Positions 54,687 to 62,343 of a stretch of 64,000 nucleotides of DNA are shown here, in pieces (the first letter of the stretch is position 1; every line of letters starts with the position of its first letter). The notes beneath the pieces were generated by a model, which had not been told where the DNA came from, did no database searches, and worked only from the letters and a program-made list of their open reading frames with translations. The DNA comes from Flavobacterium sp. CFS9 (GTDB lineage Bacteria; Bacteroidota; Bacteroidia; Flavobacteriales; Flavobacteriaceae): the NCBI RefSeq assembly GCF_041154745.1, contig NZ_AP031573.1, positions 2,108,001-2,172,000 on the forward strand, in the 5' to 3' direction. The translations under genes and the position numbers were made by a program.

Positions 54687-54739
54687 CAAATCTACGCAAT
54701 AAAAATATAACAAAATGCTGTTAAATTGTTATATTTTTA
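54687..54739 (-). promoter_or_regulatory. gcdH promoter with overlapping inverted repeat
   Basis: Read on the minus strand, TAGATTTG (54687-54694) matches the TAnnTTTG -7 box, 20 bases before the gcdH ATG. A perfect inverted repeat, TAAAAATATAACAA (54700-54713) and its complement (54726-54739) with a 12-base spacer, covers the -33 region. This is an operator-like placement for a dimeric repressor. Confidence 0.6.
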
Positions 54740-54831
54740 TAAATGGCAAAGAAGGAAAATAGTATAAACACGAATTAATTTTAGTTTATTGTGAATTTAT
54801 AAGCTATTTTTGAGATTCAAAAACGAATTGA

Positions 54832-56574
54832 ATGAGGCTGATCATCTCTTTTATACTCTTTTTTGTTGTAAATGTCGCTGTTTCTCAGGAGAAAAAGGAT
54901 TTTACGGAACAAGAGTACTTAATATTACAAGACAAAATTCGACTAACGGCAAATGCTAATGTTGACAGTTCGATCGTATATGCTAATCAGCTGGCAAGAT
55001 CTAATAACAATAAACATCTGGCTTTTGCAAATGCTGCATTGTCTTATTTGATTCAGTTAAAAGGAAATGCAGTAAAATCTAAGGAAAAATACCAGTTAGC
55101 ATTAAATTACTTAGATAAAATGCCGGATGATAAAGAGAAAACTCAACTTCGGTCTTATTTGTATAATTATGCCGGATTATCAGAATGGAAAAGAGAGAAT
55201 TACAGTGATGCGATCGAAAATTACCAACAAGGAATAAAACTTTCTATAAAGATTGGGGATATTATTCAAATTGTTAAGTTTAAGAGTAATATCGCGGCTA
55301 TAAATGTTGCTGTAGGTAATTATCGATTAGCGATTAAGGATTTGCGGAGTCTCAATGATTTTGTGGATAAAAACCAGAGCGTTTATACCAAGCAGCAATA
55401 TCTTAATAATAAGAGTAACATCAATCTTAGTTTAGCAGGATCATATGAAAGCTTTTATATGAAAGATCCTAAAAAGAAAGTTTTACTTGACTCTGCGGAG
55501 TATTTTTACCAAAAAACCATTAGCTATTCTCAAAATTTTCCGGACAATAAGATTGTAGCGAAATTAAGTTTAGGGAATATTTATGGTGAGCTGAAAGAAT
55601 ACAAAAATGCCGAAAAAACGTATTACGACATCATCTTTCTGGCCAATCAAAATAATATGCAGGAAATCTTATGTACTACTAATTATAATTTAGGAGACTT
55701 GTATTATAATACCAAGAAGTATGATAAGGCATTAGTGTTTTTTAAAAAATCAGATTCTATTGGTGAGTTAACTAAAACCAATCAGGTAGATCATCTGAAA
55801 TCAAATTATTATCAGGCAAAGATTTATAACATACTAAAAGAGCCGGAACTGGCTTATAAACATTCAAAAATTTACCTTGACAATTACGAAAAATCAGAAT
55901 CAAAATTAAATGATGAGATTCTGGAAGTAAATTATAAACTTGGTGTAGGAGATTTGACCAGTGAGATGGTTACCATTCAGGAGAAGTATAAGTACGACGT
56001 TTTTCTGAATAAAGCTTTGAAAGTCTTTTATGTTGTTTTATTTATAGGTATCGTATTCTTACTGATAAAAAACATACGGGATAAGAATAAAGCGCATAAA
56101 AAAATGAATGCTTTAATAGAAGAGTTTAAAGCTAATTTAGAGAAGAAAAACGAACCAGAACCAGAGATTGCTGTTCTGGAGTCTGAGGAGTTACAGCTTA
56201 AGAAAGAGAATGTCAATTTAAGTATTGATGAGGCAAAAGAGAATAAAATAGTAGAAAAATTGCTGGCTTTAGAGAGTAAACAGGAATTTTTGCATGCTGA
56301 TTTTACTTTGCCTTATGTGGCTAAGAAAATAAAAACAAATACAACTTATTTGTCTTATGTGGTAAACAAACGATTTGGTAAGTCTTTTGGTGAATATTCG
56401 AATGAGTTGAAAATTAATTATGTTATTAATGAAATGATTACGAACCATATGTATCGTAAATATTCAACTCAGGCAATAGCAGAAAGTGTAGGTTTCAAAA
56501 ATGCAGTGTCATTTGCTAAATCATTTCGCAAAAGAACTGGAGTGTCTCCAGCTCAGTTTGCGAATAATATCTAA
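54832..56574 (+). CDS. Transmembrane TPR regulator with C-terminal AraC DNA-binding domain
   Basis: A 580-residue protein with a signal-peptide-like start (IISFILFFVVNVAVSQ). TPR repeats follow over about 35-370 (LYNYAGLSEWKRENYSDAI, NLGDLYYNTKKYDKALVFF). A membrane helix lies at about 388-408 (VFYVVLFIGIVFLLI), then a coiled segment and an AraC-type HTH at about 475-580 (LPYVAKKIKTNTTYLSYVV, QAIAESVGFKNAVSFAKSF, RTGVSPAQFAN). The predicted layout is a periplasmic TPR sensor coupled to cytoplasmic DNA binding in one chain. It converges on the double-glycine peptide array, whose last stop is 20 bases beyond its own. TPR domains often bind peptides, so sensing of an exported peptide is a hypothesis. 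Confidence 0.85.
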   Translation: MRLIISFILFFVVNVAVSQEKKDFTEQEYLILQDKIRLTANANVDSSIVYANQLARSNNNKHLAFANAALSYLIQLKGNAVKSKEKYQLALNYLDKMPDDKEKTQLRSYLYNYAGLSEWKRENYSDAIENYQQGIKLSIKIGDIIQIVKFKSNIAAINVAVGNYRLAIKDLRSLNDFVDKNQSVYTKQQYLNNKSNINLSLAGSYESFYMKDPKKKVLLDSAEYFYQKTISYSQNFPDNKIVAKLSLGNIYGELKEYKNAEKTYYDIIFLANQNNMQEILCTTNYNLGDLYYNTKKYDKALVFFKKSDSIGELTKTNQVDHLKSNYYQAKIYNILKEPELAYKHSKIYLDNYEKSESKLNDEILEVNYKLGVGDLTSEMVTIQEKYKYDVFLNKALKVFYVVLFIGIVFLLIKNIRDKNKAHKKMNALIEEFKANLEKKNEPEPEIAVLESEELQLKKENVNLSIDEAKENKIVEKLLALESKQEFLHADFTLPYVAKKIKTNTTYLSYVVNKRFGKSFGEYSNELKINYVINEMITNHMYRKYSTQAIAESVGFKNAVSFAKSFRKRTGVSPAQFANNI

Positions 56575-56593
56575 AAAGTTTTTTAGATCTTTA

Positions 56594-56728
56594 TTAAGGA
56601 ATTTCGTCAGTACTTCCTTTCCCATTCCCTCTGGAAGGGTCACCGTCACCTCCGAAAATTGTTTGTTGCTCTTTTCTGGATAATTTTTCGTTCCCAAAAT
56701 CTTCGAATTTTATTTTTTTAGTTTTCAT
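56594..56728 (-). CDS. Double-glycine leader peptide A (44 aa)
   Basis: A 44-residue peptide, the last of a tandem array of five. The leader ends LSRKEQQTIFGG with the paired Gly at 26-27. The positions Leu(-12), Ser(-11), Glu(-8) and Ile(-4) match the leaders cut by C39 peptidases. The predicted 17-residue product is DGDPSRGNGKGSTDEIP. Its ATG overlaps the stop of peptide B as ATGA. No cysteine is present in the product. Confidence 0.78.
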   Translation of the reverse strand: MKTKKIKFEDFGNEKLSRKEQQTIFGGDGDPSRGNGKGSTDEIP

Positions 56729-56868
56729 TGTTGTAGGTTTATTAGTTGTGTAGATCCGTTGCCATTTCCTCTGTTACTATCGTTGTCACCTCCGTGAACC
56801 GATTTTTGTTCTTTTTTTGAAAGTGTATGGCTTGTAAAATCTTCGAAATTTAATTTTTTATTTTTCAT
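56725..56868 (-). CDS. Double-glycine leader peptide B (47 aa)
   Basis: A 47-residue peptide. The leader ends LSKKEQKSVHGG with the Gly pair at 26-27. The 20-residue product is DNDSNRGNGNGSTQLINLQQ, the most divergent core of the five: GNGNG replaces GNGKG and the tail is hydrophobic. It overlaps peptide A by four bases. Upstream, 20 bases separate it from peptide C. Confidence 0.78.
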   Translation of the reverse strand: MKNKKLNFEDFTSHTLSKKEQKSVHGGDNDSNRGNGNGSTQLINLQQ

Positions 56869-56888
56869 TTTTAGTAGATCTTTAGCGA

Positions 56889-57041
56889 TTAATTAGATCC
56901 TTTTCCATTTCCTCTACTTGGATCACCGGCAATTGTTTCGATGGGAGTACCAGGATCATCACCTCCGTGAACCGATTTTTGTTCTCTTTTTGAAAGTGTA
57001 TTGCTTTTGAAATTTTCGAAGTTTAATTTTTTATTTTTCAT
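56889..57041 (-). CDS. Double-glycine leader peptide C (50 aa)
   Basis: A 50-residue peptide. The leader ends LSKREQKSVHGG with the Gly pair at 26-27. The product is 23 residues, starting DDPGTPIETIAG and ending DPSRGNGKGSN. It differs from peptide D at only about nine positions overall, showing recent tandem duplication. The start is exactly 173 bases from the starts of B and D. Confidence 0.8.
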   Translation of the reverse strand: MKNKKLNFENFKSNTLSKREQKSVHGGDDPGTPIETIAGDPSRGNGKGSN

Positions 57042-57061
57042 GATTTGATTTTTTTAATTGA

Positions 57062-57214
57062 TTAATTAGATCCTTTTCCATTTCCTCTACTCGGATCCCC
57101 TGTAATTGTTTCTATAGGATTATTAGAATCATCACCTCCGCGAACCGTTTTTTGTTCTTTTTTTGAAAGTGTATTGCTTTTGAAATTTTCGAAGTTTAAT
57201 TTTTTATTTTTCAT
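57062..57214 (-). CDS. Double-glycine leader peptide D (50 aa)
   Basis: A 50-residue peptide. The leader ends LSKKEQKTVRGG with the Gly pair at 26-27. The product starts DDSNNPIETITG and ends DPSRGNGKGSN. It follows peptide E after 20 bases and precedes C after 20 bases. C, D and E share the ending GKGSN-stop. Confidence 0.8.
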   Translation of the reverse strand: MKNKKLNFENFKSNTLSKKEQKTVRGGDDSNNPIETITGDPSRGNGKGSN

Positions 57215-57234
57215 AATTTGATTTTTTTAAATGA

Positions 57235-57372
57235 TTAATTAGACCCTTTTCCATTCCCTCTATTTGGATCACCAGGGGTACAAGGTTCGTCTCCTCCCTG
57301 AACAATTTTTTGCTCTTTTTTGGATAGTTTTTCAGATAGAAAATCTTCCATTTTTTGTGTTCGATTTGACAT
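57235..57372 (-). CDS. Double-glycine leader peptide E (45 aa), first of the array
   Basis: A 45-residue peptide. The leader ends LSKKEQKIVQGG with the Gly pair at 26-27, and the predicted product is DEPCTPGDPNRGNGKGSN. It is the only array member with a Cys in the product. Two in-frame ATGs exist, at 57370-57372 and 57349-57351. The upper one is chosen because it puts the Gly pair at the same residue as in the other four. A TAnnTTTG box lies 30 bases upstream. Confidence 0.78.
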   Translation of the reverse strand: MSNRTQKMEDFLSEKLSKKEQKIVQGGDEPCTPGDPNRGNGKGSN

Positions 57373-57401
57373 GTTTGTTTGATTTAGGATTATTGATATA
57401 T

Positions 57402-57409
57402 CAAAACTA
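57402..57409 (-). promoter_or_regulatory. Probable -7 element of the peptide array
   Basis: On the minus strand TAGTTTTG matches TAnnTTTG, 30 bases before the first array ATG. No convincing -33 box was found. The remaining bases up to 57631, upstream of the divergent VKOR fusion, are AT-rich and hold no gene. Confidence 0.45.
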
Positions 57410-57631
57410 TATAAAAAGGAAAACGCTTAATCGAGAATAGGGTTTTTGAGGGTTCTGATAAAATTTTTAAGCATTAAAATATTGATAATCAGATAATTAT
57501 GATTTTATTCAGACTGATATAATTTATAAATTGTATGTAGTATAATTAATAAAATGTGTACTACTAGCGTTTTTTTCTCAACAAAAACAACAATCTTTGC
57601 AGTGTAATTATGATTTTAAAGACTCGAAAAG

Positions 57632-59194
57632 ATGTTAAAACTTGTCCAAAAATTTCTACAAATAAACAAGTACTCGGAGATTAAAAATGAGTTTAAAGAT
57701 TTGTTCCTTTCTCATCCAAATTATCCTAGTTTATTTGCGATAACAGATTCTCTGGATTTACTGTCTGTAGAGAATGCTGCGATAAGAGTTCCGAAAGAGC
57801 AAATAGTAGATTTGCCTTCAAATTTTTTGGCTTATTTCAAAGAAGAGTTAATATTAGTGGAAAAAGCAAAGAATTTTGTTCGAATCAATACAATGAAGAA
57901 AGGAAGTCAGAAAATGGCTTATGAAAAGTTTTTATTAGACTGGAATGGGGTTATAGTTGCAATTGAACCAAACAATGTTATAGCGAGAGAGAGAATAAAA
58001 GTTGAATTCAGCTGGTTAAAATATGGTTTGCCGCTCTTGTTGGTAGTTGGATTGTCATTTTTTTACAATACATACAATTTATTTAGCCTGGTTTTTTTAA
58101 CAACATCAATTTTAGGATTCATTGTAAGTATTTTCATTGTTCAGGAAAAACTGGGATTTAAGAATAGTATCATTTCAAAACTTTGCAATTTTAGTTCTAA
58201 TTCTTCCTGTAGCTCTGTAATCAATAATAAAGAAGGTAATGAAAGCAAATGGATTAGCTTTCCGGACTTACCACTAATGTTTTTTGGGGCCAGTTTGATT
58301 GCAATTCTGGTAAAACCACTGGAATCTTCGATTTTCATAGGTTTTTTAAGCTTATTAGCGATACCGGTTATTGTGTCTTCTATCTGGATTCAAAAATTTG
58401 AAATTCAAAGATGGTGTGTAATGTGTTTAATAGTGTCTGCTTTGATTTTTGTACAAAGTACTATATGGTTTGCGTCAGATTTGTTTACGTTGAGTTTTAG
58501 TTTTACCGAAATTTTTCCATTCTTGTTCTCATTGGCGCTTCTTGTTCCCATTTGGGCAGTTTTGAAAACAATTATAAAAAATATCTTAGGGACTGAAGGC
58601 TCACTTAAAGAGATGAAAAAGTTTAAAAGAAATTACTCTTTATTGAACTTCTTGTCTAAAAAAGTGCCTCATATAAATGGACTTGATGCTCTAAGAGGAT
58701 TACATTTTGGAAATAGAAATGCGGCCGTTAAGTTATCAGTAATCATCAGCCCTAGTTGTGGACATTGTCATAAAACATTTCAGGAGGCATTTGATTTAGT
58801 GTTGAGATTTCCGGAAAAGATACATTTAAATGTGTTGTTTAATGTAAATCCTGAGAATGCCGAAAATCCATATAAAGCAGTAGTTGAAAGACTTTTAACA
58901 ATAAACAGATCTACACCGGGAAAAACGGTTGAGGCTATTTCTGACTGGCATATCAAAAATATGAGTCTTAAAAAATGGTTGAAAAAATGGACTGTTGATT
59001 CTGTAAGCATGATGGTAACACAGGAAATCAACAAGCAATATGAATGGTGTTCTAAAAACGATTTTAATTACACACCAGTTAAGATTGTAAATGATAAAAT
59101 TTTTCCGGCAGAATATGAACTAGGAGAGTTAAAATACTTCTTAAACGATTATATCGAAGAGAAAGAGGAAGTTATTTTGGAAAAAACAGCATAA
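57632..59194 (+). CDS. VKOR-thioredoxin fusion with degenerate C39-like N-terminal domain
   Basis: A 520-residue disulfide-forming membrane protein. Residues 1-125 (HPNYPSLFAITDSLDLLSV, LVEKAKNFVRI, WNGVIVAIEPN) resemble a C39 peptidase fold without the catalytic Cys, a form known to bind leader peptides. Several helices follow, with a VKOR core: Cys185 and Cys193 (spaced as in human VKOR), then WCVMC with Cys262 and Cys265. A C-terminal thioredoxin-like domain carries SPSCGHCH (Cys376, Cys379). It would make disulfides in substrate peptides on the periplasmic side. The six-cysteine double-glycine peptide encoded 85 bases downstream is the obvious substrate. Confidence 0.85.
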   Translation: MLKLVQKFLQINKYSEIKNEFKDLFLSHPNYPSLFAITDSLDLLSVENAAIRVPKEQIVDLPSNFLAYFKEELILVEKAKNFVRINTMKKGSQKMAYEKFLLDWNGVIVAIEPNNVIARERIKVEFSWLKYGLPLLLVVGLSFFYNTYNLFSLVFLTTSILGFIVSIFIVQEKLGFKNSIISKLCNFSSNSSCSSVINNKEGNESKWISFPDLPLMFFGASLIAILVKPLESSIFIGFLSLLAIPVIVSSIWIQKFEIQRWCVMCLIVSALIFVQSTIWFASDLFTLSFSFTEIFPFLFSLALLVPIWAVLKTIIKNILGTEGSLKEMKKFKRNYSLLNFLSKKVPHINGLDALRGLHFGNRNAAVKLSVIISPSCGHCHKTFQEAFDLVLRFPEKIHLNVLFNVNPENAENPYKAVVERLLTINRSTPGKTVEAISDWHIKNMSLKKWLKKWTVDSVSMMVTQEINKQYEWCSKNDFNYTPVKIVNDKIFPAEYELGELKYFLNDYIEEKEEVILEKTA

Positions 59195-59279
59195 TAGCTA
59201 AAAATAGTTGCAACAGACAGAAGCTTCAGCTGTCTTAAAATGATTGAAGTAGGAGTTCAAAAAACAAAAACCTTTAGTT

Positions 59280-59477
59280 ATGTTAAAAATCATTTTAAAC
59301 TTAGAAGGTGCTCAAGAGCTAAGTGCATTCGAGCAAAAAGGCATGATAGGTGGGCAGCCAATTAATCCGCCTAAAAGATGTTGTGTTTGTCCGGGCAAAG
59401 GTTCGTCTACTCTTGTGACATGTGATTCGATTTGTTCGAACGGTACAATACCGGCAGTGCTTGAGGATTGTTTATAG
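59280..59477 (+). CDS. Six-cysteine double-glycine peptide precursor
   Basis: A 65-residue peptide. The leader NLEGAQELSAFEQKGMIGG ends with the Gly pair at 24-25. It has Leu, Ser and Glu at positions matching C39-cleaved leaders. The 40-residue product contains six Cys (34, 35, 37, 48, 52, 64), enough for three disulfides, with a CCVCPGKG start. It follows the VKOR-thioredoxin fusion and precedes the C39 ABC exporter. A bacteriocin-like or signalling role is possible; the fold is not recognised. Confidence 0.82.
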   Translation: MLKIILNLEGAQELSAFEQKGMIGGQPINPPKRCCVCPGKGSSTLVTCDSICSNGTIPAVLEDCL

Positions 59478-60147
59478 TCTTATTTCTGTGAGAAGCATTT
59501 AATATAAGAAGGAGGTTAAATAAACCTGTGCATTTACAGAATGTTTCAGAGTTGAAGTACATAAGACAAGGTAAAATGACTTTGGTCGTTTTTGATATTA
59601 ATTTTTTAGCGTTTTAATAGAAGTACGAAATAGCCTTTTTTAGAATTTAGTCATGTTTTTTTTAATTTGTAGGCGCTCGATCGTGGAACATTGAGCAAAT
59701 TTCCCCACATTGATGATTGGTGTAGGGATTCTTAGGAAATTGGTCACTGAGTTGATTTTAATTGGTTAGGGTTAACCAGTGCCATGTCCTAAAGAAGTTG
59801 TATTTCTAATAGATATGTTTCTAAATACTCTAACAGAGAAGATTTGTTTCTTCTCTGTTTTTTTTTGGATTAATCCATCGCTTCTTGATCAAGTTAAGAA
59901 AGTCATTTATATTGTTTAATTGGTAAGGTGGTAAAGAATAGAAATAAGATCTTTACATGGTCTGGTAGACTTAAACTTGATATGAAAAATCCCTGTAAAA
60001 TCTTTTTTTTAGGATCATTGTTGTTTTTTAACTATAAATCAGAAGGAAAAACAAATAATTGCGATTTTTTGGCGGATAAATATTATATTTTTGTAAGACA
60101 GATAATGCTAAGATTGTTTGTACATAAATGATTAACCCTAAATTAAA
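59478..60147 (+). other. 670-base region between the Cys-rich peptide and the exporter
   Basis: This region holds one terminator (59832-59867) and no secure gene. An open frame at 59982-60131 encodes 49 residues beginning MKNPCKIFFLGSLLFF; it overlaps a candidate promoter box (TATTTTTG, 60086-60093) for the exporter. Its stop overlaps the ATG of a 7-codon frame (60128-60151), which in turn ends over the TTG of the exporter gene. The rest is AT-rich with no recognised motif. Confidence 0.5.
59832..59867 (+). terminator. Terminator downstream of the Cys-rich peptide gene
   Basis: The stem aacagagaaga / ttcttctctgtt is followed by a T run, 355 bases after the peptide stop codon. Confidence 0.8.
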
Positions 60148-62340
60148 TTGAAAAAATTTACCAATTATAAGCAGGCCGATTATAAAGATTGTGGGCCGAC
60201 GTGTTTAAAAATAATAGCGAAACATTACGGCAAAACAATCAACATTCAGGAGTTGAGAGACATCAGTGAAACAACTCGTGAAGGAAGTAATTTGCTTTTT
60301 TTGAGTGATGCGGCCGAGAAAATTGGTTTTAGAACTTTAGGGGTGAAATTAAGTCTCGAACGATTAGAAGAGGCTCCGCTTCCTTGTGTTCTGCATTGGA
60401 ACAAAAATCATTATGTAGTACTTTACAAAATTAAAAAAAATACCTACTATATTTCGGATCCTGCCTTTGGTCTGATCGAATACAACAAAGAGGATTTTAT
60501 TAAATTCTGGATCGGAAACAATGCAGACGAATCTACTCAGGAAGGAATAGCATTATTGATTGAAGCGACTCCTAAATTCTTTCAATCTGATTTTGATAAA
60601 GAAGACAATCATGGACTCGGATTTGGGTTGTTGGCACAATATGTACTTCGGTACAGGTCGTTTCTATTACAGTTAAGTATAGGGTTACTGGCCAGTAGTT
60701 TATTACAGCTTATTTTTCCGTTTTTAACCCAAAGTATCGTAGATGTCGGGATTCAAAATCAGAACATTCATTTTATTTATCTGATTCTTTTTGCTCAATT
60801 GTTTCTTTTTGCGGGAAGGACAGGTTTGGAACTTATCAGAAGCTGGATTTTATTGCATCTTTCTACCCGAATAAACATTTCTCTTATTTCGGATTTCTTT
60901 ATTAAACTGATGAACTTGCCCATTTCGTTTTTCGATGTGCGAATGACTGGTGATATTATGCAGCGTATTAATGACCATCGCAGAATTGAACGAATTTTGA
61001 CAACATCATCTCTGAATGTCTTATTTTCTGTGATCAATATGTTTGTGATGGGAGGTGTTCTGGCTTATTTTAACCTGAAGATCTTTCTGGTGTTTTTTGC
61101 CGGTAGTCTGCTTTATTTTGGATGGATTACTTTGTTCTTAAAAAGAAGAGAGGTGCTCGATTACAAGCGTTTTGCAGAGGTTTCCAGTGAGCAAAACAAA
61201 GTAATGGAGCTTATCAACGGAATGCAGGAAATAAAGCTGCACAACGCCGAAAAACAAAAACGCTGGGGGTGGGAATACATACAGGCCAGACTTTTTAGAG
61301 TTTCGATAAAAGGCTTGGTTTTAGAACAAACACAAACTATCGGCTCTTCTGTAATCAATGAATTAAAAAATATCTTTATTATATTCCTATCGGCAAAACT
61401 GGTAATCGACGGCTCCATTACACTGGGGATGATGCTGGCGATTAGTTCGATAGTGGGGAGTTTAAACGGGCCAATTACGCAGCTTATAGAATTCGTAAGG
61501 GAACTTCAGGATGCAAAGATATCATTGGCCAGATTATCAGAAATTCATGAAAAAGAAGACGAAACACAGCAAGAAGTCTATCAGACGAGTGATGTCCCGT
61601 TTGATTCGGATATCGATATTAATAATCTTTCCTATAGGTATTTAGGTTCTGATATTCCTGTTTTGGAAGATCTGACATTGAAAATACCGGCCAATAAAGT
61701 TACGGCGATAGTAGGAGTCAGTGGAAGCGGTAAAACAACTTTAATGAAGCTCTTATTGAAATTCTATGAACCTGAAAAAGGGGAGATCAACATCGGAAAT
61801 ACACAATTGAAAAATATTTCGCAAAAAGCATGGAGATCTAATATCGGAGCTGTTATGCAGGAAGGGTTTATTTTTAGTGATACTATTGCTAACAATATTG
61901 CGATAGGAGTTGATAAAGTGGATAAAGAACGTTTGGTATATGCTGCTGATGTAGCCAATATAAAAGAATACATTTCAGGTTTACCATTAGGGTACAATAC
62001 TAAAATTGGTGCCGAAGGACTTGGGATGAGTACCGGACAAAAACAACGTTTGTTAATTGCAAGAGCTGTATATAAAAATCCGGAAGTTTTGTTTTTTGAT
62101 GAAGCTACATCGGCATTGGATGCGAATAATGAAAAAGAAATCATGCAAAAACTGGATATTTTCTTTAAAGACAAGACAGTTGTGGTTATTGCCCATCGCT
62201 TGAGTACCGTGATGAATGCCGATCAAATTGTGGTTTTAGACAAAGGGAAAATCATCGAAATTGGCAGTCATTCTGTTTTAGTAGAGCAAAAAGGGAATTA
62301 TTTTGAACTGGTTAAGAATCAATTACAATTAGGAAATTAA
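60148..62340 (+). CDS. C39 peptidase-containing ABC exporter (PCAT)
   Basis: A 730-residue bacteriocin-type exporter that cleaves double-glycine leaders and exports the product. The C39 domain at 1-140 has catalytic Cys15 (YKDCGPTC), His in WNKNHYVVLY and Asp in ISDPAFGL. A six-helix transmembrane domain at about 160-450 and an ATPase after about 490 follow: Walker A GVSGSGKTTL, signature STGQKQR, Walker B VLFFDEATSALDA. No ATG precedes the C39 domain, so translation probably starts at the TTG at 60148. The HlyD adaptor follows after three bases. Its substrates should be the six double-glycine peptides nearby. Confidence 0.93.
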   Translation: MKKFTNYKQADYKDCGPTCLKIIAKHYGKTINIQELRDISETTREGSNLLFLSDAAEKIGFRTLGVKLSLERLEEAPLPCVLHWNKNHYVVLYKIKKNTYYISDPAFGLIEYNKEDFIKFWIGNNADESTQEGIALLIEATPKFFQSDFDKEDNHGLGFGLLAQYVLRYRSFLLQLSIGLLASSLLQLIFPFLTQSIVDVGIQNQNIHFIYLILFAQLFLFAGRTGLELIRSWILLHLSTRINISLISDFFIKLMNLPISFFDVRMTGDIMQRINDHRRIERILTTSSLNVLFSVINMFVMGGVLAYFNLKIFLVFFAGSLLYFGWITLFLKRREVLDYKRFAEVSSEQNKVMELINGMQEIKLHNAEKQKRWGWEYIQARLFRVSIKGLVLEQTQTIGSSVINELKNIFIIFLSAKLVIDGSITLGMMLAISSIVGSLNGPITQLIEFVRELQDAKISLARLSEIHEKEDETQQEVYQTSDVPFDSDIDINNLSYRYLGSDIPVLEDLTLKIPANKVTAIVGVSGSGKTTLMKLLLKFYEPEKGEINIGNTQLKNISQKAWRSNIGAVMQEGFIFSDTIANNIAIGVDKVDKERLVYAADVANIKEYISGLPLGYNTKIGAEGLGMSTGQKQRLLIARAVYKNPEVLFFDEATSALDANNEKEIMQKLDIFFKDKTVVVIAHRLSTVMNADQIVVLDKGKIIEIGSHSVLVEQKGNYFELVKNQLQLGN

Positions 62341-62343
62341 AAC

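Noticed and set aside
59712-59770. Possible further tiny peptide gene starting ATGATTGGTGTAGGG
   Set aside because: Only about 18 codons, with no double-glycine leader.
59928-60131. 67-codon frame upstream of the exporter
   Set aside because: It covers a probable promoter box and has no recognisable leader or motif; recorded as part of the intergenic region only.
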